DNA of 64,000 nt from Limnobacter alexandrii (lineage in GTDB: Bacteria; Pseudomonadota; Gammaproteobacteria; Burkholderiales; Burkholderiaceae_B). Shown here one piece after another: positions 57,451 through 64,000 of the stretch (positions within the stretch are counted from its first letter, which is position 1; each line of letters begins with the position of its first letter). The translations under genes and the position numbers were made by a program. The notes beneath the pieces are model-generated. The model worked only from the letters and a program-made list of their open reading frames with translations. It had not been told where the DNA came from and searched no databases. The stretch covers positions 1,156,451 to 1,220,450 of the forward strand of contig NZ_SWKN01000006.1 of NCBI RefSeq assembly GCF_005871185.1, given 5' to 3'.

Positions 57451-58430
57451 TGCAAATCGTACTCTGGCAATTGCAGGCTGGCGATGGTTTGGTTGCCCAC
57501 GCGGTTCAAGTGCAGCTTGATGTGGTGGCGTGACGCAATGCGCTCGGCCGTGGCCAGGCCAATGCCTTCACCCTCGAATTCGTCGTTGCCGTGCATGCGG
57601 TGAAACAGCTGAAATTTCTGGGCATCGTGTGTGTCTGAAAACCCCACGCCGTTGTCGATAATTTCAAGGGTGCCCGGGCTGCTTTGCCGAATGGTGATTT
57701 TGGGCGATTCAACGGGTCTGGAAAATTTCACGGCATTGTCGATGAGTTCTTTGAATGCTTTCATCATCATGGCTTTGTCAAAACGCCATTTGCCATGTAC
57801 CTGAATTTCAATTGGCACCGGTGAAAAGTCAAAATGCTCGTTGACCACCTGAACCAGTGTTTCATTCAGGTCGTGAAGTTGAACATTCAATGGGCACACA
57901 CCCAAGCGCAAATATTCAATCAAGGCATCGAGAAGTACGCCCATGCGCTTGCCGTTGCGGCGAATTTCTTCCAGTGATTTGCTGGCCTCGGGCGGTGCAT
58001 TCTCGCCCAGGTCATCGGCCAGGAAAAATGAATAGGCATCAATTGCACGCAACGGTGCCCGGAAATCATGGGCAATGGTGCCGGACAACCAGTTCAACTG
58101 GCTGAGCAAATCGTTGTTCTCTTTCAGTTGTCGCTGGGTTTCAATGTCCACACTTTGGTTCAGTTGACCCAGCGATTCCTTCAGGCTGTCGATTTCGGAT
58201 TGCTTGGCGAGCAGCGCCTGCTCATGAGCGCTTTGCTTTTCCTTGAGTTGCTCGCGCGCCAATGCTTGCTGGCGCTTCATCTCGCTGCGCAGTTTGCTTG
58301 ACAAAGATTCTAGCGCGGCCTGTTTGGCACGCAGGTCATTCAACTCGATTTCTTGGTTTTTGGCCTGCTCAGGTGTCAATAGCCGTTGGCCGGTGACAAA
58401 AGACAGCAATTTGAGCAGCAGGCGCAGCAC
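57447..58430 (-). CDS. Soluble sensor histidine kinase with coiled-coil
   Basis: A 327-residue histidine kinase. A short hydrophobic start (MLRLLLKLLSFVTG) may touch the membrane. Residues about 22-110 form a long coiled coil rich in Q, E and K. The HisKA motif WLSGTIAHDFRAPLRAID resembles phytochrome-type kinases, and the ATPase has FKELIDNAVKFSRP, EIIDNGVGF and GEGIGLATAERIASRHH. No sensor domain is present, so the coiled coil may receive the signal from a partner. It is the last gene before the pilus cluster on the same strand. No response regulator lies next to it. The nearby HPt protein could be its target, though this is a guess. Confidence 0.87.
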   Translation of the reverse strand: MLRLLLKLLSFVTGQRLLTPEQAKNQEIELNDLRAKQAALESLSSKLRSEMKRQQALAREQLKEKQSAHEQALLAKQSEIDSLKESLGQLNQSVDIETQRQLKENNDLLSQLNWLSGTIAHDFRAPLRAIDAYSFFLADDLGENAPPEASKSLEEIRRNGKRMGVLLDALIEYLRLGVCPLNVQLHDLNETLVQVVNEHFDFSPVPIEIQVHGKWRFDKAMMMKAFKELIDNAVKFSRPVESPKITIRQSSPGTLEIIDNGVGFSDTHDAQKFQLFHRMHGNDEFEGEGIGLATAERIASRHHIKLHLNRVGNQTIASLQLPEYDLH

Positions 58431-58438
58431 GTGAAAAT

Positions 58439-58741
58439 TTAGTTGGTCTTGATGGTTGAAACTTGAGACACCGGTGCTTTCTGGTCTTTGGCACCAATCG
58501 AATCGGAGTAGGCGCGGTAGGCTTTGCCTGCCGATTCCGCCCTGTAGGCTTCGACTTCTCCGCGATTAATGCCCTCGGCCTGTTCTTTCAGCCATGTGCG
58601 GGTACTTAAGCCGGTTTCGGCATCGGTGGTACCCGAAATGGCGTTTGAGCCTTGATTCGTGTTGCCGGTTTCCTGTGCGCTGGCCAGCAAGGGGGCTGCG
58701 CTGATCAAGGCAGCCAATATCCAGGGAGTGCTTGAGTTCAT
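58439..58741 (-). CDS. Small secreted protein of the tad cluster
   Basis: A 100-residue protein with a signal peptide (MNSSTPWILAALISAAPLLA, cut near ASA). The mature part is polar, with TRTWLKEQAEGINRGEVEAY followed by GKAYRAYSDSIG. Small exported proteins with a W-L-x-x-Q start and an AYRAY-like end are found at the ends of betaproteobacterial tad loci (DUF3613-like); the match is by eye. It overlaps tadD by four bases, so it belongs to the pilus operon. Confidence 0.6.
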   Translation of the reverse strand: MNSSTPWILAALISAAPLLASAQETGNTNQGSNAISGTTDAETGLSTRTWLKEQAEGINRGEVEAYRAESAGKAYRAYSDSIGAKDQKAPVSQVSTIKTN

Positions 58742-59574
58742 TGGGTGTTTCCTTTGGCGTCAAAACGCCTTTTGATGGAATTGGCTTGCGACATCACTTG
58801 GTTGCGGGTGTTGTCAGACCACTGTAGCCGGTCTGCGATGTCCATGGCCATATTGAAGTCGTCAAACACCAAGCCCCACAGGGCAAGATTGGCCATGATT
58901 TTCGAATCGCCACTGGCCAACTGATTGGCTTTCATCAGTGTGTTGTACGCGGGTTCTTTCTGGCCTTCGAGCAGATAAACAAGGCCGAGGTCGGAGTAGG
59001 CATTGATGTTCAAGGGGTCGGCTTGAACGGATTTCTCCAGCCGGACAGCTGCGGATTTCAGGTCGCCGCGCTCAATGGCCACTTTGCCCAAGCCATACCA
59101 GATTGGACCGTTCTTCTGTTGCCCTTGCCCACTGAGCAACGATTTGTAAACCAGTTCAGCCTGGTCCAGCTGGCTGGTTTTGCGCAGTGAATCGGCGCGC
59201 AACTGCTTGCTTTGCCGGTCCGCTCCCCATTTCTGGTCATAAGCATCCAGGTGGGCCAATGCTGCGTAGGCGTTGTCTTGTTCAATCATGGTTTGAACAA
59301 GTTTCAGGTGCAGGTTTTTCTCGCGTTCAGCACGTGCTTTTTTTGTTTCTTCGTCTTCGCGGTCAAGTTCTTTGCGTTCGGCTTCAATCAGCGCATCCTG
59401 TGTGGGGCTGGTCGCGCTGATATTCGGCACGCCGGGTGTTGTTGCCGGGTCCGCTGGGGGTGTTTGCCCATTGGGTGCCTGCTGTGGCGTTGCACAGGCA
59501 AGCAAGATGAGGGGCAATGCCAACATGGCAAATTGCCGATAAAATTGCCCTGAAGTTACACGACTGCTTAACAC
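58738..59574 (-). CDS. tadD: Pilus assembly lipoprotein TadD (TPR)
   Basis: A 278-residue lipoprotein with tetratricopeptide repeats. The GTG start at 59574 is supported by GGAGG seven bases upstream. The signal has an extended N-region and a lipobox ending ILLAC. A proline/threonine linker and a charged helix (EAERKELDREDEETKKA) precede about five TPR helices pairs, for example YAALAHLDAYDQKWG, GLGKVAIERGDLKSAAVRLEKS and NAYSDLGLVYLLEGQ. TadD is needed for assembly of Flp pili, probably as a pilotin-like factor. It starts three bases after the stop of tadC. Confidence 0.85.
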   Translation of the reverse strand: MLSSRVTSGQFYRQFAMLALPLILLACATPQQAPNGQTPPADPATTPGVPNISATSPTQDALIEAERKELDREDEETKKARAEREKNLHLKLVQTMIEQDNAYAALAHLDAYDQKWGADRQSKQLRADSLRKTSQLDQAELVYKSLLSGQGQQKNGPIWYGLGKVAIERGDLKSAAVRLEKSVQADPLNINAYSDLGLVYLLEGQKEPAYNTLMKANQLASGDSKIMANLALWGLVFDDFNMAMDIADRLQWSDNTRNQVMSQANSIKRRFDAKGNTQ

Positions 59575-59577
59575 GCT

Positions 59578-60531
59578 TTAGCCTCCGACCCGTTCAAATG
59601 CACGAATAATGGAGATGATACCGGGGCCGCCCGTCATGATCAGCAGGGCCGGCAGCATGGTAATCACCATCACACCGGTCAGTTTAACAGTCAGCTTGCC
59701 CATTGTTTCTTTGGCATTGGCTCTTTCTTTCTCAACCAGTCGATCTGAAAACTGTTTCAGGGGTTCCTGAACGGCACCACCAAATTTCTCAATCTGCTCC
59801 AGAACCTGCACAAATGATTTGAATTCGTCGCTGGAATACATGCTGCTCATTCGTTTCAGCATGACAATCCATGGCACACCAGACTTCACCTGGGCGCGCG
59901 ATCTGCGCAGCATGCGCCCGGTGATGGGTACAAGATCGTACAGCTGCGAGGTCATGACTTCGATGGACTGGTCGACGCTGAGGCCCACACCCTGCAACAG
60001 GCGCATCACATCGACCACAGCAACCAGTTCGCGCTCGAACGCGGCTTCCCGGCCTTCGCCAACCGCCTTCAGGTACCACTTGGGCGCCATGAAGCCGATG
60101 CCTGTCACGGCAACCACTTGAATCATGGAGATGGGGCCAAAACCGGCGTCCCAGTTCAAGAAAAGTCCAATGGCCAAGCCGAGCAGCGCAAGCGCAATTC
60201 GCATCAGTACAAAGCGGCTCAGGTCCTCTTCACGTCCAAAGCCAGCCCGTCCCAGTAGTTTTTTGTCCTCGTCTTCAACAAAGTAGGTGAATGCCTTGGT
60301 TTTGCTGAACTGTTCTCCAAGCCGTTCGATTCTTCCGGTCAGTACGCTGGTGGGCACCTGGTTGCGCACCGCGGCAGAACTTTGAACCCGGCGACGCAGT
60401 TCGGTGTACTCATCAATTCGGGCCAGTGCTTTTTCTTTGCGGCTGCTTTGGCTTAACAAGCTCCAGGCCAAGCCGATAAAACCCAGGCCCAGCAGGAAGA
60501 TTCCAATCGCCAAAAATGTGTTCATGTCCAT
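59578..60531 (-). CDS. tadC: Tad pilus inner-membrane protein TadC
   Basis: A 317-residue inner-membrane protein of the type II secretion F family. It has a first helix (residues 6-26), a cytoplasmic part with RIDEYTELRRRV, a middle pair of helices near 110-165 and a last helix near 290-308. The GspF-like domain carries LQGVGLSVDQSIEVM and FVQVLEQIEKFGGAVQEPLKQFSD. With TadB it forms the platform for pilus assembly. It lies 12 bases after tadB. Confidence 0.93.
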   Translation of the reverse strand: MDMNTFLAIGIFLLGLGFIGLAWSLLSQSSRKEKALARIDEYTELRRRVQSSAAVRNQVPTSVLTGRIERLGEQFSKTKAFTYFVEDEDKKLLGRAGFGREEDLSRFVLMRIALALLGLAIGLFLNWDAGFGPISMIQVVAVTGIGFMAPKWYLKAVGEGREAAFERELVAVVDVMRLLQGVGLSVDQSIEVMTSQLYDLVPITGRMLRRSRAQVKSGVPWIVMLKRMSSMYSSDEFKSFVQVLEQIEKFGGAVQEPLKQFSDRLVEKERANAKETMGKLTVKLTGVMVITMLPALLIMTGGPGIISIIRAFERVGG

Positions 60532-60543
60532 GGTGGCGCGCCC

Positions 60544-61452
60544 TTAAATACTCTTGACCATGCGATAGATGATCGCAGCGCCAGCGATTTGCAGAATACC
60601 CGCGACAAACAACAGCATGCGGCCCGTGTCGTCATTCCACATGGTGCCCAGGTAAGCCGGGTTCAATGTCAAAATGATTCCGGCCAGCGCCGGTGTTAAG
60701 CAGCACATGAACACCGCCGACATGCGAGCCTCCGATGACATCGCAAGCATTTCCTGATGGTGTTGTTCGCGGTCGCGCAGGTATTGCGCCAAACGGCCCA
60801 GCAAAATATCGCTTTTGCCGCCGTAGTTCAGCGCCAGCGCCACCACAGAGGCAATCAGTTTGAACTCGGACAATCCATACACACGCGCCAGGCGATGCAT
60901 GGCCTGGTCCAGTTCAAGGCCGGCATACTGCATTTGAACGGCCAGCCCCAACGCTTCTTTCAGGGGTTGTTCGGCATTTTCCAGCGCAGTGTTGAACGAC
61001 ACGGTGAGGCTGTAACCCACCGCACTCACACGCACCACGCCGTCCAGAAAGTTGGGCAACTGGCTGAGCATTTGCAGCCGCCGTTTGCGTTGCCGGTAAA
61101 GGATGTATGCAGCGATCGCCAGCAAAGCAAGAATGAGTGCACCAGCGGCACTGGCTGCGCCGCGAAACACGAACGCTGCAAGGGCCGGGATCAGCAGGAT
61201 CATGGCCACACGGATGCCCAAGGCGCGGTCAATCGTCAAACCCGCTGAGATCAGGCTGTCGGTGATCCACTGTGGAATGTATTTTTTTCGAAGCGGATCT
61301 TTCTCGAGCGCCAGTGGGTCTCGGGATTTGCTCAACGCCACATCCAGGCGGCTTTCCGCCAGTTTGCGGTTTTGTTCTTCAGCCCCCCGGCTCATCAGCA
61401 GCAGGGCCAGAGAAATGAATACCAAGGCAGCGGCGATCAGTCCGAATGTCAT
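60544..61452 (-). CDS. tadB: Tad pilus inner-membrane protein TadB
   Basis: A 302-residue protein of the GspF-like family: first helix at 3-20, a pair near 85-125, the domain LPNFLDGVVRVSAVGYSLTVSFNTALEN and LARVYGLSEFKLIASVVALALNYGGKSDILL, and a C-terminal helix. It is the partner of TadC in the platform. Its start overlaps the stop of tadA (ATGA). Confidence 0.93.
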   Translation of the reverse strand: MTFGLIAAALVFISLALLLMSRGAEEQNRKLAESRLDVALSKSRDPLALEKDPLRKKYIPQWITDSLISAGLTIDRALGIRVAMILLIPALAAFVFRGAASAAGALILALLAIAAYILYRQRKRRLQMLSQLPNFLDGVVRVSAVGYSLTVSFNTALENAEQPLKEALGLAVQMQYAGLELDQAMHRLARVYGLSEFKLIASVVALALNYGGKSDILLGRLAQYLRDREQHHQEMLAMSSEARMSAVFMCCLTPALAGIILTLNPAYLGTMWNDDTGRMLLFVAGILQIAGAAIIYRMVKSI

Positions 61453-62822
61453 GTCAGGCGAATGTGCGAGATTTTCGGGTTTTTGGGGTAGGGCACCACG
61501 GGCACCCAGTTGTCCAGTTCCTGGCCGTCGGGGCCGAGTCGGCTTTCATGGCGGTACAGGTCTTGCAACAAAATATTGTCGTCCACAATACCAGCCACTT
61601 CCGTGATGCTGTAAATGCGGCGCTTGCCCGACGGCAGACGAACAATTTGAACAATCAAATCAAGCGCCGAGGCGATTTGCCGGCGCAAACTCATTTCATT
61701 GCCGGTGAAGCCGGCAAAGCCCGACAGCATTTCAAGGCGATGCAGGCAATCTCGTGGCGTTGAGGCGTGAATGGTACCCATGGAACCATCGTGACCCGTG
61801 CTCATGGCCTGCAGCATGTCCAATACTTCCGCACCACGCACCTCACCCACCACTACACGGTCGGGACGCATGCGCAGGCTGTTTTTAACCAGGTCGCGAA
61901 TTGAAATGGCGCCCGCGCCTTCATGACCACCCGGGCGGCTTTCAAGGCGTACCACGTGGTGGTGGTTCAGTTGCAATTCTGCAGTGTCTTCAATCGTAAT
62001 CAAACGTTCGCCAGGCGGAATGAATTCAGCCAGTACGTTCAGCATGGATGTTTTGCCGGTGGATGTTGCGCCGCTGACCACAAGGTTGCAGCGTTTGCGA
62101 ACAGCCTCTTGCATCAATTCGTACACCCGCGAATCGAAGGTGCCCAAACCCATCAGGTCTTCCGCACGCAGGGGGGTGCTTCTGAACTTACGGATGGACA
62201 CCACCACGCCATCGCGGGCCAGTGGGGAAATGATCACGTTGATCCGGCTGCCATCGGGCAGGCGGGCGTCCACCATGGGGCTGGATTCATCGAGCCGGCG
62301 ACCCAGTGGCGCCAGAATGCGGCGAACGATACGCAAAAGGTGGGCATTGTCCACGAAGCGGGCCTGAACGCGTTCCATGCGGCCCATTTTGGACACGTAA
62401 ACGTCCTTGTAGCCGTTGATCATCACGTCTTCAACATTGGGATCGGCCAGCAGGTCTTCCAGCGGGCCAAAGCCTGCAATTTCCTTGTACAGCGAGTCGG
62501 CCACGAAGGCCACCTCGGAATCGTTCAGCGGAATCTGTTTGCCATAAATCAGGCTCTGCACTTCACCTTGAATGAATTTCTCAAGGGCGCTGTTGTCCAT
62601 TTTGGCAAAGGTGGCGCCTTTCTTTTCAATGATGGCCAAAATATGCTCATGGGCCATTTCCTTCACATCGGCCAGCACCGAAGAGTCCATTTCGCTGACT
62701 TTCACGGTGGCGAATTGCAAGTCCTCAGCTGAATTGGCTGCATTGGATGCAGCGCCTTCAATGTGTTCAGGCTCCGTGGGCTTGGGGGGCGGCGCTTCCT
62801 GGCCGAAAATGATCTCACTCAT
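61449..62822 (-). CDS. tadA: Tad pilus assembly ATPase TadA/CpaF
   Basis: A 457-residue hexameric ATPase of the CpaF group in the type II/IV secretion ATPase superfamily. Walker A is SGATSTGKTSML, the Asp box RLITIEDTAELQLNHHHVVRLE, Walker B DRVVVGEVRGAEVLDML and the His box GHDGSMGTIHA. The N-terminal 90 residues are an acidic, helix-rich region. It powers assembly of Flp pilin into the pilus. It overlaps both neighbours by four bases. Confidence 0.96.
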   Translation of the reverse strand: MSEIIFGQEAPPPKPTEPEHIEGAASNAANSAEDLQFATVKVSEMDSSVLADVKEMAHEHILAIIEKKGATFAKMDNSALEKFIQGEVQSLIYGKQIPLNDSEVAFVADSLYKEIAGFGPLEDLLADPNVEDVMINGYKDVYVSKMGRMERVQARFVDNAHLLRIVRRILAPLGRRLDESSPMVDARLPDGSRINVIISPLARDGVVVSIRKFRSTPLRAEDLMGLGTFDSRVYELMQEAVRKRCNLVVSGATSTGKTSMLNVLAEFIPPGERLITIEDTAELQLNHHHVVRLESRPGGHEGAGAISIRDLVKNSLRMRPDRVVVGEVRGAEVLDMLQAMSTGHDGSMGTIHASTPRDCLHRLEMLSGFAGFTGNEMSLRRQIASALDLIVQIVRLPSGKRRIYSITEVAGIVDDNILLQDLYRHESRLGPDGQELDNWVPVVPYPKNPKISHIRLT

Positions 62823-64000
62823 TTGTTAAACCATTTTTTGAATGTACTTGACAGGCCACCGTGGCCCTCAAGGTGTTTGCGGTTGGCGTTCACTTTGCCG
62901 AGCAGTTGTGCAACTGCTTTGGCATATGGATCTTTGGAATCGGCAGCAGACAACACCTGGCCACCATTGACCGCATTGATGAGGGGCGCACGACGGTCAG
63001 GCAAAGTGTGCACGGTTTCAATGTTGAGTTTCTTGGCGATCGATTCTGCGTCCAGCGCAACATCCTTGTGATAAGGCGTGACCACCAGGTCAAATGTCTG
63101 GGTTGCGATGCCTTTGTCGTTCAGGCCTTTGATCAATTCAGCCGCAGTCACAATTCCGGGTACGGATTGTGGGGTCAATACCATCGTGGCGTCTGCGCTG
63201 CGCAGAAGGCTGGCCACGAATTCAATGTTGGAGAAGCCGCACAAATCAATCACGATGTTCTCGAAGAAGGATTTGATCAGGTTCAAAAATTTCAGTGCAT
63301 CGGATGCGGAAATGTCACGCAAGTCCGCGAGGTTTCTGGGCAGTGAAAGTATGGCCACGCCCGTTGCATTGTTTCGGCGAAATGCAGTTTTTGCCAGTGT
63401 TGCATCAAAGCGCTTCAGGTTGCGCACGCATTCCACAAAGTCCATGGCACCTTGCTTGTCTTCGGCGGGTAGGTGTACCAGGCCATCGCCCAGGGGCAAG
63501 CCAAAATCGAGCAGCAGGGTGCTGTCTTTGTTTTGTTTGGCCAATTGCACCGCCAGGTTGACTGCCAGTGTGGTGGAGCCCACGCCTTGCCGTCCGCCTA
63601 GTACCACCAAGGCATAGCCTTTGCGCTCATTGCTTTGTTTGGGCGCTTTTTCAACCACGCCCGTCAGAATTTTTGTCACTTCGCCAGCACTTGAATCAAG
63701 GCTTAAAAAGTCTTTGACACCGGAGCGCAGTGCATTGACCACGTCTTCGGTCGAGTCCTTCGAACCCATCGCCACCACAGGCAGGTCGGGTGCCAGTTCT
63801 CGAAGTTCTTTCACGATCAGGCTGGCATCCAGGCCCACTTGTGGCGAGTAATCCACCACCGCCATGCTGGGCGATACCAAGCCTACACGTTTGGTGATTT
63901 CACTGAATGTGCCAGATTCGCGCACCAGCATGAAACGGTCACCCACTGCATCTGACAACCAAAGCCAATTGGCATCAGACCCACTGATGAACAGTATTCG
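62819..64000 (-). CDS. tadZ: TadZ/CpaE-like pilus localisation protein, 5' end outside window
   Basis: At least 393 residues, still open at base 64000; a TTG at 63958 is not the likely start because codons beyond it read RILFISGSDANWLW, a good first strand. Residues up to about 130 form a receiver-like domain (MAVVDYSP, VVAMGSKDS). A ParA/MinD-like ATPase follows, with the P-loop GGRQGVGSTTLAVNLA, in which the usual lysine of GKT is serine, and ENIVIDLCGFS as the second motif. TadZ/CpaE proteins place the Tad machine at the cell pole. The altered P-loop is known in this family. It overlaps tadA by four bases. Confidence 0.88.
   Translation of the reverse strand, partial: RILFISGSDANWLWLSDAVGDRFMLVRESGTFSEITKRVGLVSPSMAVVDYSPQVGLDASLIVKELRELAPDLPVVAMGSKDSTEDVVNALRSGVKDFLSLDSSAGEVTKILTGVVEKAPKQSNERKGYALVVLGGRQGVGSTTLAVNLAVQLAKQNKDSTLLLDFGLPLGDGLVHLPAEDKQGAMDFVECVRNLKRFDATLAKTAFRRNNATGVAILSLPRNLADLRDISASDALKFLNLIKSFFENIVIDLCGFSNIEFVASLLRSADATMVLTPQSVPGIVTAAELIKGLNDKGIATQTFDLVVTPYHKDVALDAESIAKKLNIETVHTLPDRRAPLINAVNGGQVLSAADSKDPYAKAVAQLLGKVNANRKHLEGHGGLSSTFKKWFNK

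Noticed and set aside
61923-62732. A 269-codon plus-strand frame across tadA
   Set aside because: tadA has all ATPase motifs in the other strand; this frame is rich in H, Q and V as expected for an antisense shadow.

Overview
The window looks like a contiguous chromosomal segment of a betaproteobacterium, most likely order Burkholderiales. The evidence is the type-2 orotidine decarboxylase, the TctD/TctE-type two-component pair, the ffs-dnaX-ybaB-recR order, an AddAB-like rather than RecBCD-type nuclease pair, and a sulfate uptake operon that runs into a CysB-type regulator. A Limnobacter-like organism is my guess from overall protein resemblance; no rRNA gene is present to settle it. Base composition is moderate and even, with a somewhat AT-richer patch near 14.7-15.6 kb.

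Layout. 0-3.4 kb: an ATP-grasp protein cut by the left edge, a DUF547 secreted protein, a small DUF486 membrane protein, a lone receiver domain and a sodium/calcium antiporter. 3.5-10.4 kb: an apparent operon of a predicted outer-membrane protein, an epoxide-hydrolase-like enzyme, a GH17-GT2 glucan synthase and a sulfatase/phosphoglycerol-transferase-like membrane protein, followed by a 1-Cys peroxiredoxin. 10.4-14.0 kb: a lipoprotein metal hydrolase and a polytopic membrane protein, translationally coupled. 14.1-16.9 kb: a small accessory patch next to tRNA-Lys, with YefM/YoeB, a six-helix membrane protein and an unrecognised 352-residue protein with a hydrophobic C-terminus. 17.0-22.7 kb: YbeY, PhoH, a TctDE-like two-component pair, PyrF and an EamA transporter. 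22.7-29.4 kb: the sulfate uptake block (sbp, an RBBP9-like hydrolase, cysT, cysW, cysA, cysB), bracketed by two long non-coding repeats built from the same modules in different order and orientation.

29.4-38 kb: flavin reductase, Tgt, a triple-CheW adaptor coupled to a soluble chemoreceptor with six PAS domains, and a DUF4212 plus sodium/solute symporter pair ending at a strong bidirectional terminator. 38-43.9 kb: a YkvA-like protein, an SRPBCC protein with a putative solute-binding protein, a TPM-TPM-LemA cluster, then rho and trxA. 44-55 kb: AddB/AddA-like nuclease-helicase, the 4.5S signal recognition RNA, dnaX-ybaB-recR, a CoA-transferase and transaldolase. 55-58.4 kb: an HPt protein, DsbB, a small unknown, a degenerate HD-GYP-like protein and a histidine kinase. 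58.4-64 kb: part of a Tad/Flp pilus cluster (small secreted protein, TadD, TadC, TadB, TadA and a TadZ/CpaE-like protein cut by the right edge).

Most of the window is core metabolism and genome maintenance in ordinary operons. The features least explained by known families are the mosaic intergenic repeats around the sulfate locus, the six-PAS receptor with its triple-CheW partner, the glucan synthase/sulfatase operon, and the unrecognised gene pair beside tRNA-Lys. I saw no CRISPR array, complete insertion sequence, prophage or rRNA operon.
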